64,000 bases of DNA, from assembly GCA_034506175.1 (NCBI GenBank), contig JAPDQB010000009.1, positions 62,001-126,000 of the forward strand. The letters run 5' to 3'. This DNA comes from a candidate division KSB1 bacterium (lineage in GTDB: Bacteria > Zhuqueibacterota > Zhuqueibacteria > Zhuqueibacterales > Zhuqueibacteraceae). Below, one piece after another: positions 16,713 through 25,035 of the stretch (positions are counted from its first letter, which is position 1; every line of letters begins with the position of its first letter). The translations under genes and the position numbers were made by a program. The notes below the pieces were generated by a model, which saw only the letters and a list, made by a program, of their open reading frames with translations, had not been told where the DNA came from and did not search any database.

Positions 16713-18266
16713 GTGGATCGCTTTCTGCTGTGTGATATGCCAGAGGAGAAAATACGCGACCTCATTTACGAAGCCATCCAAGGTGGTGGGTTGAAAACAT
16801 TTTTGGAAACCTGTTGTCCGGGCAGCCTTTCTACTCCATACGTGCGCCGCATGATTGATGAAATCGTGCATGCCTTCCCACATCGCATGACAGAACCCGA
16901 GATGGCCAAACGCCTGGGAATTTCCCAGCGCTGGCTGCAGAAGACTTGCCGGCAAGCTTTTGGCAAAACCTGGAATGCGCCCGCGCCCACGCATTTTACA
17001 CCGGCCACGAAAACCGGCGGCAACAGCACGATCAGCGCGGACATTGACCTCGCCGGGAACATTCACACCATTTGGGCAGCGCGTACGCCTTCCGGTTTGT
17101 TCTACTCGCGCTGGGACGCGGCCACACAAACGTGGTCGGATACGGTGCGCATTTCCAAGAGCGTGCGCTATCGCATCACCTACAGCCAGCTCACCACCGA
17201 CCGCAAGAATCGTTTGCACGCCTGCTGGATGGACGGCGAGGTGCAATCGCGATCGTACTCCGAAGTGATGTATGCCCGCTCGCTGGATGGCGGCCGGACG
17301 TGGAGCGCGCCGCTGCGCTTGAGCAAGGATGACAACATGCACTCGGCGTTCCCCATGCCGGACTTTTCCGGCGCGACGAGCGACACGCTCGGCATCGCCT
17401 GGCGCGACAGTGTGAGCAGCAACAATTGGGACATCATGATGGCGTACACGCTCGACGCTGGCGCAAGCTGGTCGCAGCCGTTGCTGGTGAGCGGCGGCAG
17501 TGGCATTCAATCCGATCCCAGTTTGATTGTGGACAAAAACGGCATCTTTCATTTGGCGCACCACGAATATCCGCAAGGCGGCGGGCCGCAATCGGCCAAT
17601 GTCAAATACGGCTATTCCACCAATCACGGCTTGAGCTGGACCTTCAAGCAGCTTTCGCCAGCCAACGTGCGCAGCCATCTCGTGAAGGAGGCGTATGATT
17701 TTGCCAACGATGTGGTGTGGATTTTTTGGAAGGACGAGCGCGATTTCGTATCGCCGTTCGACCGGCGCGCGGACATCATCGGCGCCGCCATCACCAATCG
17801 CGGCACGACCCTCGGCAGCCCGGAGTTTCTCTCTGACGGCGGCAGCCTCGAGTACGGCTTTCACAATTTCAAAGTCGGACAGGACGGCCTCGTGCGCGCG
17901 CATTTCAACACATTTTACTCCGACGGCACCCCCTCGACGATTTATTTCACCGAGCGCCGCAGCGTGAGCACGAACGTGAGCGAAGCGCCCTCTGCCATGC
18001 CGCAGAAATTTGTGTTGGCGCAGAATTATCCGAATCCATTTAACCCAGCGACCGTGATCCGTTTTCAGTTGCCGGTGAGCGGTCACGTGACGCTCAAAGT
18101 GTTCGACGTGAATGGCCGAGAAGTTTCGACGCTGGTGGATAGTGAAATGGCGGCGGGAAATCACGCTGTGACATTTGCGCCGCGCGATTTGGCCGGCGGG
18201 CTTTATTTCTACCAACTCACCGCCGGCAAATTTTCACAGACGCGCAAGGCGGTTTTCGTGAAGTAG
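16713..18266 (+). CDS. chimeric ORF: AraC-regulator fragment fused to BNR/sialidase-like T9SS protein
   Basis: 517 codons in one open frame. Residues 1-86 copy the middle of the AraC-type regulator (MDRFLLCDMPEEKIRDLIYE to CRQAFGKT). From WNAPAPTHFTPATKTGG on it is a near-identical copy of the BNR protein at 23294-24826, including Asp-box-like repeats (SLDGGRTW, TLDAGASW, STNHGLSW) and the sorting domain (NYPNPFNPATVIRF). The junction, at 16963-16972, lies in GGCAAAACCT, which both parents share. The fusion lacks a signal peptide, so the sorting domain cannot be used: probably non-functional. DNA homology starts before the GTG, at about 16687. Confidence 0.75.
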   Translation: MDRFLLCDMPEEKIRDLIYEAIQGGGLKTFLETCCPGSLSTPYVRRMIDEIVHAFPHRMTEPEMAKRLGISQRWLQKTCRQAFGKTWNAPAPTHFTPATKTGGNSTISADIDLAGNIHTIWAARTPSGLFYSRWDAATQTWSDTVRISKSVRYRITYSQLTTDRKNRLHACWMDGEVQSRSYSEVMYARSLDGGRTWSAPLRLSKDDNMHSAFPMPDFSGATSDTLGIAWRDSVSSNNWDIMMAYTLDAGASWSQPLLVSGGSGIQSDPSLIVDKNGIFHLAHHEYPQGGGPQSANVKYGYSTNHGLSWTFKQLSPANVRSHLVKEAYDFANDVVWIFWKDERDFVSPFDRRADIIGAAITNRGTTLGSPEFLSDGGSLEYGFHNFKVGQDGLVRAHFNTFYSDGTPSTIYFTERRSVSTNVSEAPSAMPQKFVLAQNYPNPFNPATVIRFQLPVSGHVTLKVFDVNGREVSTLVDSEMAAGNHAVTFAPRDLAGGLYFYQLTAGKFSQTRKAVFVK

Positions 18267-18289
18267 CGCGGATCGTTACATTTCAAACC

Positions 18290-18338
18290 ATGCCTCGCTT
18301 TTCCGTGGTCATGCCACGGAAGATTCGGGGCATTTTTT
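18290..18338 (+). terminator. intrinsic terminator
   Basis: TTCCGTGG (18301-18308) pairs with CCACGGAA (18314-18321), extended by outer ATGCC/GGCAT arms, followed by TTTTTT to 18338. It terminates the chimeric BNR gene. Confidence 0.7.
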
Positions 18339-18522
18339 ATTGTGCAGAGAGGGACACTGTGGGCCAGCGACTTGTACGATTACGGCCAACGTCAAGGGAC
18401 ATCGTGAGAAATTGGGCTTGAAATTCGCCGAAACGAACGCGCTTACGCTTTGGCAAACGAGTTGCCTTTGTCCGCCCCATATCCCGATTTCCACCAAACC
18501 GCATGCAACTTGAGAAACGGTG

Positions 18523-18675
18523 ATGACTGCGAAACAAAAACAAACTCCCGCGGGCGCGAGCCAAACGACCCTTGGCCCGTCGTTCTTTGGCGCATTGGCG
18601 CTCGCGCTCGCTTGTTCTATTTTATTGTGGGCGAGTGCTATCATCTTTTATCTCGGCGCGAATCCGCGACCGTGA
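18523..18675 (+). CDS. small single-span membrane protein
   Basis: A 50-codon frame begins MTAKQKQTPAGASQTTLG and then has one clear hydrophobic helix (FFGALALALACSILLWASA, then IIFYLGANPRP). It ends 35 bases before the sulfotransferase-like gene. It overlaps a longer but unconvincing frame in another register. The hydrophilic head plus single helix is typical of small membrane proteins; no family is recognised and expression is unproven. The preceding 180 bases after the terminator hold nothing I can identify. Confidence 0.4.
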   Translation: MTAKQKQTPAGASQTTLGPSFFGALALALACSILLWASAIIFYLGANPRP

Positions 18676-18710
18676 AAAATTCAATTGAGCATTGGAAAGG
18701 AACGAACGCC

Positions 18711-20438
18711 ATGTTGGTCAAGATACAAGTGATTGCTTTCATTAAAATAGCGCTGCGGCTTTTGCTTCTGCTCGCCGCATTGCCGCTTTCGGCGCAAACG
18801 CAAACCGTCGGGCTTTTTCTCAACGACGCCAAAGCCTTTCGCGGCTACACGTTGTTTGCGCCGTTGCGCTCGACCACGACGTATCTCATCGACAACGACG
18901 GCAAACTCGTGCGCTCGTGGCAGAGCAGTTATCAACCGGGCAACTCGGTTTATCTGCTGGAAAACGGCCACTTGCTGCGCACGGGCAACGCGCGCAATCA
19001 AATCTTCACCAGCGGCGGCCAGGGCGGGCGCGTGCAGGAATTTGATTGGGACGGCACGCTGCTGTGGGATTTCGAATATTCCAGCAATCAGTATTTGCAG
19101 CATCACGACATCGAGCCTTTGCCCAACGGCAACGTGTTGCTCATCGCGTGGGAATTGAAGAGCACGGCCGAGGCGATTGCCGCCGGACGCAATCCCGCGT
19201 TGGTCAGCAGTCGAGGTTTGTGGCCGGATAAAATTATCGAAGTCAAACCGCAAGGCGCAAATGGCGGCGAGATCGTTTGGGAGTGGCACGCGTGGGATCA
19301 TCTCATTCAAGATTTCGATGCGAGCAAACCCAACTACGGCGTCGTCGCCGATCATCCCGAATTGGTCGATCTGAATTTTTCAAACAACAATCAACCGGAT
19401 TGGCTGCACCTCAACGCGGTGGATTACAATCCGCAGCTCGATCAAATCCTGCTCAGCGTGCACAACAATTTTAACGAGCTTTGGATCATCGATCACAGCA
19501 CGACCACCGCGGAAGCCGCGAGCCACAGCGGCGGCAAATATGGCAAGGGCGGCGACCTACTCTATCGCTGGGGCAATCCGCGCGCGTATAAAATGGGTAG
19601 CGCCAACGACCAAAAATTTTCGGGCCAGCACGATGCGCAATGGATCGCGCCAGGCTTGCCGGGCGCGGGGAATATTTTGATCTTCAACAACGGCACCAAT
19701 CGTCGTTATTCTTCGGTGGATGAAATCATTCCTCCGGTTGAGGCCAGCGGCAACTATGTACGTGCCTCGGGCTCGGCGTTTGGACCGAGCGCGGCGACGT
19801 GGAGTTATGTGGCGCCGACGCCGACAGATTTTTATGCGATGAACATTTCCGGCGCGCAGCGTTTGCCGAACGGCAACACGCTCATTTGCGACGGGCCGCA
19901 CGGCATTTTCTTCGAAGTCACCGCGGCCAAAGAAGTGGTGTGGAAATATATCAATCCCGTGGTGACGAACGGGCCAATGACACAGGGCGATCCGATTCCG
20001 AGCGGACAACAGGGGCAGGAGAACAACGTCTTTCGTTCGCCGCGTTACGCGCCGGACTTTCCTGGTTTGGCCGGAAAAAATCTAACGCCTGGCGATCCGA
20101 TTGAAAAATATCCAATGACGGCCGTTGATGAATTCATCAATGCTATTCCTGCAGCGTTTCAGCTGTATCAAAATTATCCGAATCCGTTTAATCCTTCAAC
20201 GATCATTCGCTTCTCGCTGCCGCAGACTTCGACGAGCTCAGTCGAGTCGCGCGAACAGGTGACGTTGAAAGTTTTTGACGCGCTCGGTCGAGAAGTGGCG
20301 ACGCTGGTGGAGGGGGAAATGAATGCGGGTGAGCGCTCGGTTGCCTTTGACGCAAAAGAATTACCCAGCGGTGTGTACCTCTACCGCTTACAAACAGGGC
20401 TATTGGTTCAACAAAAGAAAATGGTGGTGACAAAATAA
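18711..20438 (+). CDS. aryl-sulfotransferase-like (ASST) secreted propeller protein with T9SS sorting domain
   Basis: 575 residues from ATG 18711 (a longer frame upstream is not signal-like). Signal peptide (KIALRLLLLLAALPLSAQ), then a propeller of ASST type: YLIDNDGKLVRSW, QEFDWDGTLLWDFEY, HHDIEPLPNGNVLLIAWE, WLHLNAVDYNPQLDQILLS, FSGQHDAQWI, GAQRLPNGNTLICDG. These His-Asp and PNGN motifs resemble arylsulfotransferases, which move sulfate between phenols, but many relatives are uncharacterised. The sorting domain begins at QNYPNPFNPSTIIRF and ends in QQKKMVVTK. Followed after 39 bases by a T9SS hydrolase. Confidence 0.75.
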   Translation: MLVKIQVIAFIKIALRLLLLLAALPLSAQTQTVGLFLNDAKAFRGYTLFAPLRSTTTYLIDNDGKLVRSWQSSYQPGNSVYLLENGHLLRTGNARNQIFTSGGQGGRVQEFDWDGTLLWDFEYSSNQYLQHHDIEPLPNGNVLLIAWELKSTAEAIAAGRNPALVSSRGLWPDKIIEVKPQGANGGEIVWEWHAWDHLIQDFDASKPNYGVVADHPELVDLNFSNNNQPDWLHLNAVDYNPQLDQILLSVHNNFNELWIIDHSTTTAEAASHSGGKYGKGGDLLYRWGNPRAYKMGSANDQKFSGQHDAQWIAPGLPGAGNILIFNNGTNRRYSSVDEIIPPVEASGNYVRASGSAFGPSAATWSYVAPTPTDFYAMNISGAQRLPNGNTLICDGPHGIFFEVTAAKEVVWKYINPVVTNGPMTQGDPIPSGQQGQENNVFRSPRYAPDFPGLAGKNLTPGDPIEKYPMTAVDEFINAIPAAFQLYQNYPNPFNPSTIIRFSLPQTSTSSVESREQVTLKVFDALGREVATLVEGEMNAGERSVAFDAKELPSGVYLYRLQTGLLVQQKKMVVTK

Positions 20439-20477
20439 ACTTGCAACGTGCTCTATTCTGTCGGAGGCAAAAGTCTT

Positions 20478-22124
20478 ATGGAGCGACACAATTTTCACAC
20501 AGTTTTGCGCCGATGCCTGAGCATTGCGATCGCCGTGGTTGCTGCCATTGGCGGGATAGGTTCCGCAGTTGCACAAAACATTGTGGAAACCCGCCTTTCT
20601 TCCGAGGCCGCGGGCAGTGAAGGCGTTTTTGTACGCATCAACCGCCCCGCTACCGCTCGCCACGGCACCATCGGCGCGCCGGTGGTCATTCATGTCGCCG
20701 GCGGCTTTGGCAGCAATGGGCTTACTGTTGCCAATCCGCCGTGGTCTTTGCCGGATTGCATCGAGATTCGTTTCAACTTCCCCGGTGGCGGCTCGGGTGC
20801 CACGTTGAGTGGCGGCGTTTATGACGATCGCGGACCGAATTGCCTGAAGGCGTTGCGCGAGGTCATCCGCTTTGCGCTGGGCACAACGGCGGACGTGAAT
20901 GGCAAAAAACTCTCCCAACTGGTGAATCCCATCGTTCCGCTCGCTTCCAATGTCGGCCTTGTCGGTTGGTCGAATGGCGGCAACGCCACGCTTGCTGTCG
21001 CCGGCGTGCACGGCAGCGAAATCGCGGGGCTCGCGTGGATCGCGAATTGGGAGTCGCCGGTGGGCGATGGCATGGCAAACGCCGAATGTGGCGCGCATCC
21101 ACGTCCGGGTGGTGGCGTGCAAAACCCGGAAGTGAATCCGGCCTACAATCCCGGCACCGGTGAGTTCGATTTGACGGTGCTGGCGTATAGTGACACGGTC
21201 AACATCGCGGCGCAAGGGCCGGCGTTGCGCGGCGGTTTGTATTTCGACAGTAATCGCAATGGTGTTCCTGATTGGGGAAGCGATTTCATTTTGCATCCAC
21301 ATCGGTGGAGCGTTGACAATGTCACGAAAGTTTATTATTCCAACCGCATTATCAAAGCCGCCAGCGCAGGCAATCTGCTGCCAACGCCAATGCCTTCACA
21401 CATTGCCGGCGTGGCGGAGACCGCGGAGTTTTGGCATTGGCGCAATGGCGAGAATTGGTTTGCCGACGCTGTGAAGCACAATCCCCAGCTCATGTTTCTC
21501 GTCGAAGCCTCTGCATCCGATCACGTGCAAAGCGCGCCGGATCATCCACATGTGTTGATTCAATACGAGGGCATGCGCCTGGCGGGCGCGCGTTTCGTGC
21601 GCTTGAATCCCGATCGCGCGTATGTGGAAAACGTGCTCGGTCGTTCAGCGGCGACTGCTGCGGACAACGATGCATTCACGCCCTTCGATCATTTGAGCAT
21701 TCGCAATGCATTGGAACCGGCAGGGGCAGGAGGGGTGCCGACCAACGCCGGCGTGGCAGCGGCGATTTATGAGCTGGCCGATCGCACGCAGTATGGCAAT
21801 CTCTCTCCACAACTCGGCGGCGTTTTGACGAGTGTGAAGGAGAGAGAGGCTGCCCTGCCGGCGGCTTTTGCGCTGGCGCAGAATTATCCGAATCCATTCA
21901 ATCCCTCTACCGTGATCAGTTTTCAGTTGCCGGCAAACAGCCATGTGACGCTGAAGGTGTTTGATGTGAATGGCCGTGAAGTGACGACGCTCGTGGAGGG
22001 CAATCTCGCCGCGGGAAATCACGCCGTGACGTTTGCGCCGCGCAATTTGGCCGGAGGAATTTACTTCTACCAACTCACCGCCGGAAAATTTTCAGAGAGG
22101 CGTAAAGCCGTGTTGATGAAATAG
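20478..22124 (+). CDS. alpha/beta-hydrolase-fold secreted protein with T9SS sorting domain (copy 1)
   Basis: 548 residues. Signal peptide (LSIAIAVVAAIGGIGSAVAQ), then a hydrolase core with PVVIHVAGGFG (oxyanion-type strand) and the nucleophile elbow LVGWSNGGNATL (Ser165). Candidate acid and His lie in the later SDHVQSAPDHPHVLIQYEG segment. The sorting domain is QNYPNPFNPSTVISF to KFSERRKAVLMK. Substrate unknown; esterase or peptidase are possible. A paralogue at 25036-26685 is very similar except for its last 60 residues. The 186 bases downstream contain no gene. Confidence 0.7.
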   Translation: MERHNFHTVLRRCLSIAIAVVAAIGGIGSAVAQNIVETRLSSEAAGSEGVFVRINRPATARHGTIGAPVVIHVAGGFGSNGLTVANPPWSLPDCIEIRFNFPGGGSGATLSGGVYDDRGPNCLKALREVIRFALGTTADVNGKKLSQLVNPIVPLASNVGLVGWSNGGNATLAVAGVHGSEIAGLAWIANWESPVGDGMANAECGAHPRPGGGVQNPEVNPAYNPGTGEFDLTVLAYSDTVNIAAQGPALRGGLYFDSNRNGVPDWGSDFILHPHRWSVDNVTKVYYSNRIIKAASAGNLLPTPMPSHIAGVAETAEFWHWRNGENWFADAVKHNPQLMFLVEASASDHVQSAPDHPHVLIQYEGMRLAGARFVRLNPDRAYVENVLGRSAATAADNDAFTPFDHLSIRNALEPAGAGGVPTNAGVAAAIYELADRTQYGNLSPQLGGVLTSVKEREAALPAAFALAQNYPNPFNPSTVISFQLPANSHVTLKVFDVNGREVTTLVEGNLAAGNHAVTFAPRNLAGGIYFYQLTAGKFSERRKAVLMK

Positions 22125-22310
22125 GGGGGAGGAGATTTTATTCGGCCAAACACAATAATTTTACTTGCGGCTCGTTCCATTCAGGTAGAACAAACGTCCG
22201 GCAGAGTGCTTCAAAATTTACGCTGCCCAATAATCACTAAAAACTCATTGAGCGCTGATACCGCAGTATCGGCCATTGAAATTGATTTCAAAAATTTGGG
22301 AGATTGTGCG

Positions 22311-23207
22311 ATGGGCTATCGAATCCCGATTTCTTATGCTCCGATCTTTTTGTCGGCGCTGCTTTAGTGCGGCTGCAAGGATGAAGACGCTTTGATTAAC
22401 CCGCTGCAATCGCAGCCGCAACCAACCGGCGGCCCGTACTTTCATCAAATCTACAGCGCCTCCAGCAGCGATGGCTTGAACTGGACTTTCGACAATCGCA
22501 TTTTGCTCGATCATGCTTCTGTGCCCGCTGCGATTGTGACACCCGCAGGAAAAATTCGCATCTATTATGTCGATGCCTCGCGGGTGCCGGAGAACACCAA
22601 TTGCGCCGAGTCCAGCGACGGCGGCGTGACCTTCACGGTGCTCGGTTGCACCATCGCCAATCGCGCCAACGACAAGGCGCTCGACCCGAGCATCGTGCTG
22701 TTGCCGGATGGCCGCTATCGGCTTTACTACTACGCCAGCAAGCAGAATCCCAACACCAGCGACAAGCATTCGATCTACAGCGCGATTTCGAGCTATGGCG
22801 TTCATTTCACGCAGGAGCAGGAGGTCTTTGCACGGGAAGGGTTGGTCGATCCCGACGTGTTTCAAATGGGCAACGAGTGGTTCATGTATGTTTTCAGCCT
22901 CAACGAGGGCGCAACCATTGTTGCGCGCAGCCGTGATGGCTTGAATTTCAGCTATGTTGGGCCATTGGGTTTGCGCGACTGGGGCACGACCGCGTCGGTG
23001 AAGCTCGATGACGGCCGCTGGCGCTTGTATGCCTTCAATCAACGCGGCAATCAAACCGTGGGCAGCTTTGTTTCGAGCGACGGGTTGAACTGGACACAGG
23101 AAGCCGGCGTGCGTTTCACCGCGCCCACGGGCTGGCAGGTCACCGACCCCTTCGTCGTGCGCCTGCCCGATGGCACGTGGAAGATGGTGATGAAGATGCA
23201 TCAATGA
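22311..23207 (+). pseudogene. GH43/GH32-like beta-propeller lipoprotein with in-frame amber codon
   Basis: From ATG 22311 the frame gives a lipoprotein-type signal, MGYRIPISYAPIFLSALL, then a TAG at 22365-22367, then CGCKDEDALINPLQSQ in the same frame, the lipidation site. The rest is open to 23207. It shows five-bladed-propeller features of glycosidase-like proteins: SSSDGLNWTFDNRILL, LDPSIVLLPDGRYRLYYY, VDPDVFQMGNEWFMY, TDPFVVRLPDGTWKM. Without the stop it would be an anchored glycan-binding or glycosidase-like protein of about 298 residues. Stop could be mutation, sequence error or suppression. There is no sorting domain, unlike its neighbours. Confidence 0.6.
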
Positions 23208-23215
23208 AGAAATTT

Positions 23216-23280
23216 TGTAGTCGCGCCTTCAGGCGCGGACACTGAAGGGTCTACTACGAAAGTTACTTTCACGAAAGTAA
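23216..23280. repeat. CGCCTTCAGGCG-type palindromic repeat
   Basis: GTAGTCGCGCCTTCAGGCG followed by CTGAAGGGTCTACTACGAAAG, a hairpin-forming unit. Relatives at 36376-36445, 36613-36690, 39018-39050, 42238-42290 and 47160-47225, always between genes. Confidence 0.6.
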
Positions 23281-23293
23281 GAAAGGAGCAACC

Positions 23294-24826
23294 ATGAAGC
23301 GAGCAAATTTTCTGATCATCAACCTTCTCTTTGCACTCTCCGCCTCGGCGCAGCACGGCATCGATCCGCATTGGTCAACGCCCACGCCAGTGGCGAAATC
23401 CAATCCCAACGCCTCCACTACCGGCGCGGTGGCGAACAACATGGTGGTGACCGCCAACGGCACGGTCATCATTTTTTACAAAGAGAACAATGCGAATTAC
23501 CACGTTGGCTCGAACGACAACGGCAAAACCTGGAACGCGCCCGCGCCCACGCTTTTTACACCGGCCACGAAAACCGGCGGCAACAGCACGATCAGCGCGG
23601 ACATTGACCTCGCCGGGAACATTCACACCATTTGGGCAGCGCGTACGCCTTCCGGTTTGTTCTACTCGCGCTGGGAGGCAGCCACGCAAAGCTGGTCGGA
23701 TACGCTGCGCCTTTCCCAAAGCGTGCGCCATCGCATCAGCTACAGTCAGCTCACCACCGACCGCAAGCAGCGTCTGCACGTTTGCTGGATGGACGGCGAG
23801 ATACAATCAAAATTGTATTCCGAGGTGCTCTATGCCCGCTCACTCGATGGCGGCCGGACGTGGAGCACGCCGCTGCGCTTGAGCAAGGATGACAACATGC
23901 ACTCGGCGTTCCCCATGCCGGACTTTTCCGGCGCGACGAGCGACACGCTCGGCATCGCCTGGCGCGACAGTGTGAGCAGCAACAATTGGGACATCATGAT
24001 GGCGTACACGCTCGACGCTGGCGCAAGCTGGTCGCAGCCGTTGCTGGTGAGCGGCGGCAGTGGCATTCAATCCGATCCCAGTTTGATTGTGGACAAAAAC
24101 GGCATCTTTCATTTGGCGCACCACGAATATCCGCAAGGCGGCGGGCCGCAATCGGCCAATGTCAAATACGGCTATTCCACCAATCACGGCTTGAGCTGGA
24201 CCTTCCAGCAGCTTTCGCCAGCCAACGTGCGCAGCCATCTCGTGAAAGAGGCATACGATTATGCCAACGACGTGGTGTGGATTTTTTGGAAGGACGAGCG
24301 CGATTTTGTTTCACCGTTCGACCGGCGCGCGGACATCATCGGCGCCGCCATCACCAATCGCGGCACGACCCTCGGCAGCCCGGAGTTTCTCTCCGACGGC
24401 GGCAGCACCGAGTATGGTTTTCACAATTTCAAAATCGGGCCGGACGGCATCGCGCGCGCGCATTTCAACACATTTTACTCCGACGGTATGCCTTCGACGA
24501 TTTATTACACTGAGCGCCGCAGCGTGAGCACGGACGTGAGCGAAGCGCCCTCTGCTGTGCCGCAGAAATTTGTGTTGGCGCAGAATTATCCGAATCCATT
24601 TAACCCAGCGACCGTGATCAGTTTTCAGTTGCCGGTGAGCGGTCACGTGACGCTCAAAGTGTTCGACGTGAATGGCCGAGAAGTTTCGACGCTGGTGGAT
24701 AGTGAAATGGCGGCGGGAAATCACGCTGTGACATTTGCGCCGCGCGATTTGGCCGGCGGGATTTATTTCTACCAACTCACCGCCGGCAAATTTTCACAAA
24801 CGCGCAAGGCGGTGATGGTGAAATAA
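23294..24826 (+). CDS. BNR-repeat sialidase-like secreted protein with T9SS sorting domain
   Basis: 510 residues, with AAAGGAGC ahead of ATG 23294. Signal peptide (FLIINLLFALSASAQ). Asp-box-like repeats mark a six-bladed sialidase-type propeller: SNDNGKTW, SLDGGRTW, TLDAGASW, STNHGLSW, joined by blades such as IHTIWAART and LHVCWMDGE. The arginine triad of true sialidases is not obvious, so catalysis is unproven. The sorting domain begins NYPNPFNPATVISF and ends KFSQTRKAVMVK. It is the intact relative of the chimeric gene at 16713, nearly identical from residue 80 on. Confidence 0.75.
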   Translation: MKRANFLIINLLFALSASAQHGIDPHWSTPTPVAKSNPNASTTGAVANNMVVTANGTVIIFYKENNANYHVGSNDNGKTWNAPAPTLFTPATKTGGNSTISADIDLAGNIHTIWAARTPSGLFYSRWEAATQSWSDTLRLSQSVRHRISYSQLTTDRKQRLHVCWMDGEIQSKLYSEVLYARSLDGGRTWSTPLRLSKDDNMHSAFPMPDFSGATSDTLGIAWRDSVSSNNWDIMMAYTLDAGASWSQPLLVSGGSGIQSDPSLIVDKNGIFHLAHHEYPQGGGPQSANVKYGYSTNHGLSWTFQQLSPANVRSHLVKEAYDYANDVVWIFWKDERDFVSPFDRRADIIGAAITNRGTTLGSPEFLSDGGSTEYGFHNFKIGPDGIARAHFNTFYSDGMPSTIYYTERRSVSTDVSEAPSAVPQKFVLAQNYPNPFNPATVISFQLPVSGHVTLKVFDVNGREVSTLVDSEMAAGNHAVTFAPRDLAGGIYFYQLTAGKFSQTRKAVMVK

Positions 24827-24828
24827 GA

Positions 24829-24970
24829 ATTGTAGCGCAGGCTTCCAGCCTGCAGGAGTTATGCAATCGCAAAAACTTTTTTCGAGCCGTAAAATTCGGC
24901 AGGCAGGATGCCTGGGTTACAAAAGCAGCGGGCAAATTTTCACAAACGCGCAAGGCGATTTTGATGAAAT
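24829..24970. repeat. intergenic repeat with sorting-domain tail
   Basis: Starts with the palindrome GTAGCGCAGGCTTCCAGCCTG, continues to GGCAGGCAGGATGCCTGGGT, and ends with DNA that reads AGKFSQTRKAILMK and a stop, an orphan copy of the last sorting-domain strand. The first ~118 bases recur without visible change at 26688-26805 and the later part at 27066-27125. Confidence 0.65.
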
Positions 24971-25035
24971 AAAAATTGGTGAAGTTCAGCCCGGCTCAGG
25001 CAGGTGCCTGCGCTATCGCACGGAGCAGCAGAAAA

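Noticed and set aside
16647-18215. 522-codon minus-strand open frame
   Set aside because: Antisense to the chimeric BNR gene; a similar shadow recurs antisense to the duplicate at 23294, showing it is a by-product.
18450-18710. Extended N-terminus of the sulfotransferase-like gene
   Set aside because: The upstream codons are not signal-like, and a small membrane ORF fits the same DNA better; ATG 18711 gives a normal signal peptide.
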